Shown here in pieces: positions 10,001-16,464 of a DNA stretch of 31,442 nucleotides; the stretch's first letter is position 1, and each line of letters starts with the position of its first letter. The DNA comes from a virus, in the IMG/VR virus record IMGVR_UViG_3300043411_000221, positions 1 to 31,442 of that record, one strand, 5' to 3'. Both the position numbers and the translations under genes were made by a program. The notes below the pieces were generated by a model. The model was given only the letters and a program-made list of their open reading frames with translations, did not search any database and had not been told where the DNA came from.

Positions 10001-10288
10001 CCCATGGAAATCAAGCCCAAGCCTGGTCAGCCTCCGCCAGATCCGGTCAAAGAGGCAGAGCGTTGGGAGGATGAGCGCCGTTTGGGGTACGTAGCTCTGA
10101 CCCGAGCCGCCAAGAATCTTCGCATCGTTTGCCCCAAGGAAGTTGGGGGTAGATCGGCCGGAATTAGCCCCTTCGTCCGTGAAGCTGGCCTGGTGGCAGG
10201 GGAAAACATCTCGAAACCCGAAACTCCACCTCTCACCAAAGAAGCCGCAGAGTTGATCGACTTGTACCAGTGGGGGGGTGGGCTATGA
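7064..10288 (+). CDS. UvrD/PcrA-like superfamily 1 DNA helicase with long N-terminal extension
   Basis: An ATP-dependent 3'-5' type SF1 helicase by motif content. It has a Q motif (LDDEQRSAAL), Walker A GAGAGKS at 315-321, motif Ia (VTSFNTKAASELKEKI), GTLHS, Walker B VDEAQD at 533-538, motif III (GDDKQAINSFQGA), motif IV (NYRCEPEIVDAANR), motif V (GTVHSVKGAQW, from 957) and motif VI (YVALTRA, with R1014). All key residues are present, so it should be active. At 1074 aa it exceeds the 650-750 aa of typical UvrD/PcrA because of about 290 unrecognised N-terminal residues ending in an Ala/Gln-rich helical linker. The start ATG follows AAGGT. The DNA of the helicase core lacks CTAG and looks richer in G+C than the extension and the neighbours, suggesting transfer of the core. 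A role in replication, recombination or repair is likely. An acidic insert lies near residues 865-880. Confidence 0.93.
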   Translation: MYKYDYSSVNSDLKAGDRRKFASDDEGDEPIGEIQVSEYIIFLLAVDTYIRYLEEATSQEDPLDEVVAKGLRLLRNVDSELDSISSFMQGHLASATHKRMLMKYLQIKATGPQGVGRRALGLRTILSRGGPATMRGIFDSNKALKQVREAMSASQMSDADAALDLFAKLTFRNTRLLGWVKLAASTATSGQLPANVVEAGAKEAQDQKIKLLEENIQQMAASGGDASKKAQEAQTTQLLKVQDDATAAARQSMDQAGELDEPMTKSQVVGIAVAAAAAATSDPSNSQNVPEALRGLDDEQRSAALTDGRVGVFAGAGAGKSSTLVARVAYLVRDRRVNPSRILVTSFNTKAASELKEKIGRSTSGDTLQQMSVGTLHSMGKRFVLEFGTPEEKSALESGFMQGGATIARAVQKVWEECYDKDPPPKLKNATMDRAKWSGNDITPEMAKAQAASEEEMKSAMWYEMYEGLKGTAGPDWEPPCRGRAFESFMGRYRPRGDRLGDFTDQLKIFRDILKRNPAVKTKVQGMFDHIIVDEAQDRNTVMADMIDLMSQHITDGGDGKSCWIVGDDKQAINSFQGAKAALFKDLFQKEGWKTRVIRTNYRCEPEIVDAANRLIGHNEGNVPIPQVAAPGRKPGFGSIKVQVAEDEADAALSTIEEIKQAHVNGDDLTDNAVLFRTNKEIHSYETACIIRGIPYARKGAGSFLGSPETKAVLSYVQLATGSDFEKMQQSLAQVVDTPNRFFISDKKRIPEAVDQALAQYARAEGLSIKAVNPLEALEDRNFLRNLAVNLGRLTKSGKGTKFEEQLRDLADSVRDLRISASDPDYKTKDLFDDILSVEGVAYVKGSRQPQTFRESLKADLRDALGEDDEAVESDEDEEGSTKGLGNVAFLYKLAEPDPTDEDDAITPPTSPDGFAAKMSRYTAKMRDLRTDLGKWTKDQNALPPEQRKRPPGVYLGTVHSVKGAQWKTTFIQMPGGKFPMEIKPKPGQPPPDPVKEAERWEDERRLGYVALTRAAKNLRIVCPKEVGGRSAGISPFVREAGLVAGENISKPETPPLTKEAAELIDLYQWGGGL

Positions 10289-11079
10289 TGGGTAAGCAAG
10301 CCATGTCTGAAGATACCAAAGGGGTTAGATTTGTTGAAGTCACCCTCGAAGATATATCCAAGTTCATCTTGCGGAGTTGGCGTGCTCTTCGCCCGAAACA
10401 GGGGACAGAGAAGCGTGAAATTTACTATGACCTCGCATTGAGTGCCAACGTAGCTATCCGTATTTGGACCTCAATTGGAGTGGGTCGTGATATTGGAGCT
10501 GATATTGGCTCAGATGCGATTCGCATTCAAATACTAGCCAAAAAAGGTGGTAAGTCTTGGCCACTAACCGAGAAAGGGGTAAAGGCCCCTACCGTCAGAC
10601 GAACTAAAGGGTGGAAAGATAATCTTCAGGAGCGAGTAGAAGACTACCTTGAGTTGTACGAAGAGAAGGAAGCTGTATTTGAGGCACTAGCTACTGGGAA
10701 TCCAATCCAGTCCGAAGTTAAGCAGAGGGTTCAAGACCCAGAGCCTGAGCAACGCGACCGTGACCCAGAGCCTAGAGGTCGTCCAGCGGATGCTACCTTC
10801 ACCAAGCTCAGGAGTGGAGAGTGGGGCCTTCGTGTAATCGGCAAGGCAGGTCCTGGAGATCGTGTTCTGGCAAGACGTCAGAGTGGCCAAGCTCAGATAC
10901 TAGTATGCGGTGAGGTTGTCTGGAGTGGTACAGACCACGGGGATTTCATCACTGTGACCACGATCAGTAAAACACGAAACGCCAGTGGTCCGTGTTCGTG
11001 TAAGGTTGGTGCGACGGACGATGGGCCGTGTGGGTGTAACTCTGTAGTTGCTTCTTATTCCTATGACCGTAGCAAGTAA
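10285..11079 (+). CDS. Conserved phage-type hypothetical protein with C-terminal beta domain
   Basis: I know no established function. The N-terminal half contains VAIRIWTSIGVGRDIGAD and GSDAIRI, a pattern I associate with uncharacterised phage proteins. A charged, Pro/Glu/Arg-rich linker (DPEPEQRDRDPEPRGRP) separates it from a small C-terminal beta domain, FTKLRSGEWGLRV ... GEVVWSG, a short module that recurs as an appendage in phage and bacterial proteins. It ends in two close Cys pairs (CSC and CGC) that could bind metal. The ATG at 10285 overlaps the helicase stop (ATGA), implying translational coupling. GTG 10270 is an alternative in-frame start and ATG 10303 a later one. Coupling suggests work with the helicase on DNA, which is an inference. 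Confidence 0.6.
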   Translation: MMGKQAMSEDTKGVRFVEVTLEDISKFILRSWRALRPKQGTEKREIYYDLALSANVAIRIWTSIGVGRDIGADIGSDAIRIQILAKKGGKSWPLTEKGVKAPTVRRTKGWKDNLQERVEDYLELYEEKEAVFEALATGNPIQSEVKQRVQDPEPEQRDRDPEPRGRPADATFTKLRSGEWGLRVIGKAGPGDRVLARRQSGQAQILVCGEVVWSGTDHGDFITVTTISKTRNASGPCSCKVGATDDGPCGCNSVVASYSYDRSK

Positions 11080-11938
11080 AGACTCAGACTCCCCTCTTAC
11101 TTTTCAAGTTCTTGTGGACCCTACGCACCCTTCAATCCTGGAGGGTGCGGTTTCGTTTGAGACCGGAGCTACAAGAGCGCAGTTAGCTCCAGGGGTCGCC
11201 TATGAGCACCACGGTGAGGAGTTCAGTGCAGATGACGCTGGAGCCCTCACGAGGCTCCACGAGGACTTGATCTTGGGGGTCCCGATGCCTCTGACCTTGT
11301 CCCTACACAAGGTAGAGGACCTGGATGCTATCTTAGCTACGGCTTTGTTTCTGCATCGAGACCTGACTCTCCATCCCAACACGACTGGGCTCGTGTCTGC
11401 TGTAGACCTTATCCACCGTAGGGGTCCAGCCTTCTATGGACACGTAGATGAGGACCTCGCTCGTTTTCTACATGGCCTCCAAGACTACCTCAGACAAGAA
11501 ACCTCAAAGCAGGAACGTGGAGTCCGGATAGGGACCGCAGCTCAATGGATTCGAGAGTACGTCCTTGATGGTACCTTGCCGAACCTAGGCCCTCACGCTC
11601 CCAGAGTTCGAATCCTAGATGTCGGCACAAATGGATTTGTACTAGCTGAGTCGGATCAGCCATCGACCCAGTGTTGGGAGGTGCTGTATCGTTTGGGGTT
11701 CCTACGTGGGGTTGTATTGGGGCCTCTGGTGGATAGTGAGCGTCGCACGGTCCTAGCCGCCAAGAAAAGCTCTCATGTTCAATTCGACCTAGCTAGGGCT
11801 GCCTCACACCTCAATGAGTTAGAGGTTCTGTCCGGTGGGGACTCAGAGTGGGAAGTCTCAGGGGAGTACCTGACGAGTCCTACAGAGGGGTCTGTAGTGC
11901 TAGCCAACTACATCCTTCAAGTCCTACTCAGGGTATGA
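11063..11938 (+). CDS. Hypothetical protein, possibly DHH-phosphoesterase-like
   Basis: A soluble protein of about 291 aa from the ATG at 11063; an in-frame TTG at 11048 also exists. It overlaps the previous gene by 17 bases. Weak hints of a DHH/DHHA1-type phosphoesterase are an EHHGEEF motif, the segment HKVEDLDAILATALFLHRDL, the segment VDLIHRRG, and a C-terminal stretch (RRTVLAAKKSSHVQFDLARAA) that recalls a DHHA1 substrate-binding region. The order and exact residues do not match a textbook DHH enzyme, so this is a lead only. If true, it would hydrolyse short nucleotides or single-stranded nucleic acid, which would suit a position after a helicase. Confidence 0.5.
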   Translation: MTVASKDSDSPLTFQVLVDPTHPSILEGAVSFETGATRAQLAPGVAYEHHGEEFSADDAGALTRLHEDLILGVPMPLTLSLHKVEDLDAILATALFLHRDLTLHPNTTGLVSAVDLIHRRGPAFYGHVDEDLARFLHGLQDYLRQETSKQERGVRIGTAAQWIREYVLDGTLPNLGPHAPRVRILDVGTNGFVLAESDQPSTQCWEVLYRLGFLRGVVLGPLVDSERRTVLAAKKSSHVQFDLARAASHLNELEVLSGGDSEWEVSGEYLTSPTEGSVVLANYILQVLLRV

Positions 11939-11965
11939 GGATCTTGTTGTGCGGTTTAGGTTAGA

Positions 11966-13753
11966 GTGAGTCGCACCCTTGTTACGATAGCTACGGATGG
12001 GTTTCGAGACTACGTAAGTCTCCCCAATGGCGATACAATCAATCTCGGTACAACCTCGGTCCTAAAGCTGATTACGGAAGTGGTGCCCTTCTCAGCGGAT
12101 ATTCGTAAGGCCTTAGATACCTTCCTAGCTAAAGGTACTGTCACTTTGGCGGCTGATCAGTCAGCTCTACTGAAGGTTCTTCGCCCAAAGAAGTCCCGAT
12201 GGGCAGCACATGAGAATCGTTTTATTCCCGTTGGTATACAAGACCCTAATGGAGTTTGGAATTCAATGAGTACCACCAAGGAACTTAGACTCACCCCAAA
12301 AGAGGTCGAACGAGGGGAAGGTGGAGTTACAGTTGTCGTGCGTCCCCAAGAAGATGGTGGTTATTGGGTTGCTGCGGTAGACCTTAAAACAAGGAAACCC
12401 CTAGGTAAGGCCTTTGAGTCCTTTGTAGATAGTAAGTCAGACGTGCCATCTGCGGTTAAGGAAGTCGTTAGGTGGTTGAGTAAAATGGGTATAGGGGATG
12501 GGATGGCAGAAAGTTCTCGCAATCGACGTGCTAACAGTGGAGTTTGGGATTCAATGAGTACTGACCTGTTTAGCTCTAAGCTCGCATCTCTAGAGACCCT
12601 TGTCGAACTTGGTATCGACGAGGACAATACTAGGGTTGCTCGTCAACTTGGGACGGCTCTACTTTCCATTGTCACTTCTGCTAAGGGTCGAGCAAACCCT
12701 AAAGATGGGGACTTTGCGATGGTAATGAGTGCCCCTGGCATTGGGAATGACGCTGTATTGTCCTTCCATAAGACAAAAGCAGAGGCTGAGAAAGAGGCTA
12801 CACGTCAGGAAAAGTTAATGGGGGGGCATCCTTATGTGGTAGATGTCGGGCCAGAGTCTAGGTCTGAGGCTGTAAAGTCCAATGGTAACAGCTACTTCAT
12901 TCGACCTAACATGAAGAATCTGAAGAAGTCTGCTGGTACTCGTCTAGCAGCGGTTGATGCGGATGCCAAGCGAGAGCTGGACTTGTTCATTGAGAACGAG
13001 GGACGGTTGGCAGCTAAGAAGGAGAGTATCCTTACCAACCTACTCCGTAAGTTGAAGTCTGATGGTTACAACCACAGCCAGGCCCCCAAACTTTGGATGT
13101 ACCTCGTGGACGAAGGGGCCAAGATGTACGCGAAGGAGATGGGGAGTGGCATTGGAGACGCAAAGAACCTCTTCCCAAAGGAACTCCGAGAGTCTCTCGC
13201 AAAGGACATGGCTGACAACGAGCTAGAGCTAATGAAGAATGGGGAGTACGACCATTTGAAGAAGGCTTCTAGCTCGGTAGAGGCTCAAGTGGAGACGGTT
13301 GTTGGGCAAGTAGAGACTGCACTCCAAGTGGTCGAGACTAGCCCTAAGGCCAACACGCACCTGGCTAAGAAAGACCTTCACATCATTGCTACGAAACTAG
13401 CTGCTATGGTTTCAGAAGATGCGGGTCCTGAGGTCACAGCAGGGCTAGAGGACTTGGCTGGGAAGGTAGCCAAGATCCAGTCTCACTTTGCTTGTGGCGG
13501 GGGCTGCTCAGGTCATGCTCAGAGTGAGGCAGAGAGTCTACTATCCAAGGTTGAAGACACCTTCCAAGTAGTAGAGGCCAGTGGTAAGTCTGGAGCAAAC
13601 CTAGCGAAGAAGGACCTACACACTACCACGGTAAGGCTAGCTTCTTTGCTGCGTGAGGGCGGCGTAGATAGCGTCGAGGGTCAAAAGGCTCTACGAAACT
13701 TGTCTTTCAATGTAAGTAAGATTCGGTCTCACTTCGCGAGTCGAGTCGTCTAG
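11966..13753 (+). CDS. Unrecognised 595-aa protein with duplicated helical modules
   Basis: I cannot assign a family. The GTG start at 11966 lies 27 bases after the preceding stop. The N-terminal part is globular and contains GVWNSMST near residue 95, repeated as GVWDSMST near residue 191; the DNA of these copies is almost identical. A middle segment has DGDFAMVMSAPG ... SFHKTKAEAEKEA ... GHPYVVDVG. The C-terminus has two related helical modules at about 438-508 and 520-592, sharing Q-V-V-E, LAKKDLH, LA.L and KI(Q/R)SHFA. They are joined by a Cys/Gly linker, CGGGC. The absence of enzymatic motifs and the place just before tail genes make a virion-associated role possible. A multi-domain cytoplasmic protein of the accessory block is equally possible. 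Confidence 0.6.
   Translation: MSRTLVTIATDGFRDYVSLPNGDTINLGTTSVLKLITEVVPFSADIRKALDTFLAKGTVTLAADQSALLKVLRPKKSRWAAHENRFIPVGIQDPNGVWNSMSTTKELRLTPKEVERGEGGVTVVVRPQEDGGYWVAAVDLKTRKPLGKAFESFVDSKSDVPSAVKEVVRWLSKMGIGDGMAESSRNRRANSGVWDSMSTDLFSSKLASLETLVELGIDEDNTRVARQLGTALLSIVTSAKGRANPKDGDFAMVMSAPGIGNDAVLSFHKTKAEAEKEATRQEKLMGGHPYVVDVGPESRSEAVKSNGNSYFIRPNMKNLKKSAGTRLAAVDADAKRELDLFIENEGRLAAKKESILTNLLRKLKSDGYNHSQAPKLWMYLVDEGAKMYAKEMGSGIGDAKNLFPKELRESLAKDMADNELELMKNGEYDHLKKASSSVEAQVETVVGQVETALQVVETSPKANTHLAKKDLHIIATKLAAMVSEDAGPEVTAGLEDLAGKVAKIQSHFACGGGCSGHAQSEAESLLSKVEDTFQVVEASGKSGANLAKKDLHTTTVRLASLLREGGVDSVEGQKALRNLSFNVSKIRSHFASRVV
12251..12273 (+). repeat. Direct repeat copy 1 (23 bp)
   Basis: GGAGTTTGGAATTCAATGAG plus TAC recurs at 12539-12561 with one mismatch. 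Both copies are in the same reading frame and encode GVW(N/D)SMST. Such high identity at DNA level suggests recent duplication or constraint on the nucleotide sequence. Confidence 0.75.
12539..12561 (+). repeat. Direct repeat copy 2 (23 bp)
   Basis: This is the second copy of the element at 12251-12273, 288 bases downstream (start to start), a multiple of three. It differs only by G for A at the tenth base. Confidence 0.75.
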
Positions 13754-14511
13754 TGCTTCAAGGACTTCAAGTACAGACTTCCCTGTCCGCTCCAAATGGG
13801 AGCGGTTTGGGGGAAGTCTTGTTGAAGGTCTGTAAGGGCCCGTGTGGGAAAGAATTGGAGTTATTGGCGTTCGGTAAGGGTGAGGGTAAGTATGGGCGTA
13901 AGGCCAAGTGCAAGTCCTGCTTAGCTGATTACGAACGGCTCCGTCGAGAGACCAATCCTCTTACTGAAGAGCAAAGGGAAATTGGTCGCCAACGGGCTAG
14001 AGCGTGGGGTGCTGCTAATCAGGAGCGGAAGGCAGCCAGTGGGCTTGCTTACTCCAGAGCACACCCTGATCGAATGAAAGCCTCTGCCTATAAATGGCGA
14101 GCCAAGAACCCTGAGAAGACGCGAGAAATTAATCTTCGATGGCTAACTAACCCAGGCAACAAGGAAAAAGCTAGAGCAGCAGTTAAGCGTTGGTCTGAAG
14201 CTAACCCTGAGAAGCTCAAAACTGCTAGCCGAAACTGGCGCACAGAGAATCAGCACTATTGGAGACTTCGAGCCGAGGCTTTCAGTAAGGTCTTGGCAGA
14301 TTTCACGTTTGAGCAGTGGCTAGAAGTACAAGAGGAGAATGGGCATCGATGTGCTTACTGTCTCTCTAGTGAAGTGAAGCTCACGATGGATCATGTCATC
14401 CCAATTCTAAGGGGTGGACAGCATACAATGGACAACATCGTTCCAGCTTGTAAGCCTTGCAACTCTAGCAAAAAAGACCGCTTAATTTTTTACATGTTGG
14501 ACAAAAGGTAG
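13753..14511 (+). CDS. HNH homing-type endonuclease
   Basis: A free-standing HNH nuclease. The C-terminus has a C..C pair (HRCAYC), then D213-H214 in MDHVIPILRGGQHTMDN and PACKPCNSSKKDR, giving the HNH/zinc arrangement with metal-binding and catalytic histidine. The N-terminus has a CKGPCG ... CKSC zinc ribbon. Between them, about residues 75-165, is a run of degenerate repeats around W..(K/A)NPEK, typical of DNA-contacting arms in phage HNH enzymes. The longest frame starts at GTG 13753, overlapping the previous stop, but a long hairpin covers 13762-13830. TTG 13819 or TTG 13822, just before the zinc ribbon and after GGGGGAAG, are plausible true starts. It sits between structural genes and probably spreads by homing, cutting phages that lack it. 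Confidence 0.85.
   Translation: MLQGLQVQTSLSAPNGSGLGEVLLKVCKGPCGKELELLAFGKGEGKYGRKAKCKSCLADYERLRRETNPLTEEQREIGRQRARAWGAANQERKAASGLAYSRAHPDRMKASAYKWRAKNPEKTREINLRWLTNPGNKEKARAAVKRWSEANPEKLKTASRNWRTENQHYWRLRAEAFSKVLADFTFEQWLEVQEENGHRCAYCLSSEVKLTMDHVIPILRGGQHTMDNIVPACKPCNSSKKDRLIFYMLDKR
13762..13830 (+). promoter_or_regulatory. Long imperfect hairpin over the HNH gene start
   Basis: Three stacked arms pair: 13787-13793 (CCGCTCC) with 13799-13805; 13775-13783 (AGACTTCCC) with 13811-13819; and 13763-13770 (GACTTCAA) with 13822-13830 (TTGAAGGTC), with one bulge. The purine-rich GGGGGAAG and the TTG candidates lie in the 3' arm, so the structure could hide the HNH ribosome binding site. It has no T tract, so it does not look like an ordinary terminator. 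Confidence 0.7.
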
Positions 14512-14519
14512 GGACTACA

Positions 14520-15260
14520 ATGGGATCTCCTCAGCAAGAACTAAATTCCTACATCTATCGTATGGGCACGGCCCCGAACACTAGAGTAGCTGTAAGCCAA
14601 AAAAACAAAATTTTCGGGTATATGACCGGAAAGCAAGGGTTTCAGCAGATCGGAGTGATCTCTGAGTTCGGCTTCGACGAGTCCAGGACCATTGACGCTG
14701 TACGTGGCGTAGGTTTCGGAGACCAGGTTGCTGAGTTGGTGCCTGGAGTCACTGAGCCGATGACCCTGACCCTGAACCGCACCCTACTCTACACCGTCAA
14801 CATCTTTCAGGTGTTGGGTTACAAGGGTGGCGTAGAGGGTCTCGTACGCTCTCTAAAGCACCACAGGTGGCCCTTCGACCTCAAGCAGGAACTGGTCTTC
14901 TCGGAGATCAGCTCAGACGCAAAAGACGTGAGCGCCCCTGGGTTAAAAAACTCTGTAAGTGCAGGTAGAGCGACAGCTGGAGTAACTGGGCTCCTAAATG
15001 GCGGTTCTATCAAGGCGCTCTTCACCTTCTATGAGGGATGCTGGTTGAACAGCTACTCGGCCTCGTTCACCTCCGATGCCGCTATGGTAGCTGAGAATAG
15101 CTCCGTAACGGTCACAGACATCATCGATGGGTTCTCGAATTACGGGGAGTTCATCGATTCGGGTCTAGCGCCAATCGGCGCTAACGGGTCGGCTGGAGCT
15201 GGGTACAGTCTTCGTTTTGCAGGTGGAGCTGCCTCGAATACGGCGGTAGGGGCAGTCTAA
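14520..15260 (+). CDS. Tail tube protein
   Basis: A major tail tube subunit of 246 aa forming the inner channel of the tail. The sequence fits the tube fold used by contractile phages. Near the N-terminus is GFQQIGVISEFGFDESRTI, followed by a mostly beta segment (GVTEPMTLTLNRTLLYTVNI) and KALFTFYEGCWLNSYSASFT with VTVTDI in the second half. Size, beta-rich composition and position just before chaperone and tape measure genes all agree. It starts with an ATG nine bases after the HNH stop, with AGGTAGGGA upstream. The gene resumes the structural operon after the accessory block. The C-terminal 30 residues are Gly/Ala-rich. Confidence 0.8.
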   Translation: MGSPQQELNSYIYRMGTAPNTRVAVSQKNKIFGYMTGKQGFQQIGVISEFGFDESRTIDAVRGVGFGDQVAELVPGVTEPMTLTLNRTLLYTVNIFQVLGYKGGVEGLVRSLKHHRWPFDLKQELVFSEISSDAKDVSAPGLKNSVSAGRATAGVTGLLNGGSIKALFTFYEGCWLNSYSASFTSDAAMVAENSSVTVTDIIDGFSNYGEFIDSGLAPIGANGSAGAGYSLRFAGGAASNTAVGAV

Positions 15261-15356
15261 CCCCTCGCAAACTAACAGATTAAGATAAACGTAGAGAGAC
15301 TAGATCGGATCAAATTCCCTTTCTGTCTCTCCCACCTATGGGTGCGGAGAACACAC
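15261..15356 (+). promoter_or_regulatory. Leader before the chaperone genes: shared motif, hairpin and RBS
   Basis: This gap carries GATCAAATTCCCTTTCTG (15308-15325), matching the motif upstream of the sheath gene. GAGAGAC at 15294-15300 pairs perfectly with GTCTCTC at 15325-15331, placing the motif in the loop. GGAGA at 15346-15350, six bases before ATG 15357, is a good Shine-Dalgarno sequence and argues for that start rather than an upstream GTG at 15342. A TAAGAT box near 15280 could be a -10, but no -35 is evident. Confidence 0.4.
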
Positions 15357-16454
15357 ATGGCAACACTCTCAGCGAAGAAGATCACTGAAGCACTAAAGAA
15401 GGCTCAGAACGTAGGGCACACAGAAGAGGCATTTACCATAGGAGGCTGCGAGATAGTGCTTCGCAGCCTCACTTCCGATGAGTATATCGTGGTAATGTCT
15501 GAGATCGAAGAGGTCCCTGAGGCTGGCTACGTAAAGGCGTTCAAGCAAGAGCACTTGGCCAGGTCTATCATAGAGGTCAATGGGATTGACCTACGTACCA
15601 TAGACTTTGTTACCGTAGATGTGGAGGACTTGGACCCTCAGACCCGAAAGACCGTGATCAAAGAGGTCAAGGTAGAGCGCCATGCATTTATTCGGGACTA
15701 CGTGATCTCGAATTGGGCAAGAGAGGCTCTTGACGTAGCGTTCCGTAAGTTCAATGACGTAGTTACGGTAGCCGAAAGAAAAGCCTCTGAGGGAGTAACT
15801 TTCTTGACCCCAGATGAGACGGGGGAGGAACGTTACCGTAGGCTCCTACTTGAGGCGAAGGCGATTGAGGGATCTGTTTCGATTGACCTAGTCAATCGAA
15901 TTCGCGAGGAGGTTGGCTTTGTTGGGGGTGAGGCGAAAGCAACCCCTGAAGAGTATAAAGCTGCGGGGGACCGCCTTGCAGCTTTGGAGCCTGAGCCTGA
16001 AGAAGAGGTCTTCACCAAAGACCCAGAGCCTCCTCTCCCATCAGAGCCAACAACCCCTCGAAGGCCTCCCCCTCGCATGGTCGTAGAGGCTCCTACTCAG
16101 CAGGCTCAAGCTGTTCAAGCGCCTGAGGCTTCCCCTGACCCTGATGAGTTGATGACTCGACGTCAACCTCTAAATCAAAGGGTCGTGGCTGTACCTCAAC
16201 CTGTAACTCCTCCTCAGGCATTGCATGTAAATCCTGTCATCCCGGCTTCCCCAGCTGCCCTTAAACGAGCAGCTGAGATTGCAGCACTAGAGGGAGACTT
16301 TAGTGCGGAGCCAGAGCCAGCTATTCAAGGGGGTACAGAGGTAGCTGAGTTGACCAGAGTTCAACCTAAGTTGGACCCAGCAGCGCTAGCTCCTATCTTT
16401 GATCAGCCCCCTACTCTAGGTCTCAACCCACGGTTTAGACCACCCCAGAGATAG
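15357..16454 (+). CDS. Tail assembly chaperone-like protein 1
   Basis: Placed between tail tube and tape measure, where tail assembly chaperones are found. The first 120 residues form an alpha/beta domain (FTIGGCEIVLRSLTSDEYIV then LARSIIEVNGIDLR) with the strand-strand-LT..E pattern common in such chaperones. The last 150 residues are a Pro/Glu-rich, low-complexity tail (PLPSEPTTPRRPPPR). It should coat the tape measure during tail assembly and be absent from the virion. The start is set by GGAGA upstream of ATG 15357. It is separated from the next gene by ten bases with a stop in the alternative frame, so the usual programmed frameshift fusion is not evident. Confidence 0.6.
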   Translation: MATLSAKKITEALKKAQNVGHTEEAFTIGGCEIVLRSLTSDEYIVVMSEIEEVPEAGYVKAFKQEHLARSIIEVNGIDLRTIDFVTVDVEDLDPQTRKTVIKEVKVERHAFIRDYVISNWAREALDVAFRKFNDVVTVAERKASEGVTFLTPDETGEERYRRLLLEAKAIEGSVSIDLVNRIREEVGFVGGEAKATPEEYKAAGDRLAALEPEPEEEVFTKDPEPPLPSEPTTPRRPPPRMVVEAPTQQAQAVQAPEASPDPDELMTRRQPLNQRVVAVPQPVTPPQALHVNPVIPASPAALKRAAEIAALEGDFSAEPEPAIQGGTEVAELTRVQPKLDPAALAPIFDQPPTLGLNPRFRPPQR

Positions 16455-16464
16455 GTAGGCGCAA

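Noticed and set aside
14469-14490. A6 ... T6 near the end of the HNH gene as a possible terminator
   Set aside because: The pairing is only A-T, the middle is unpaired, and it lies inside the reading frame.
4409-14519. The accessory block as a transposon or integrated prophage
   Set aside because: I saw no transposase, integrase, terminal inverted repeats or target duplications at its edges.
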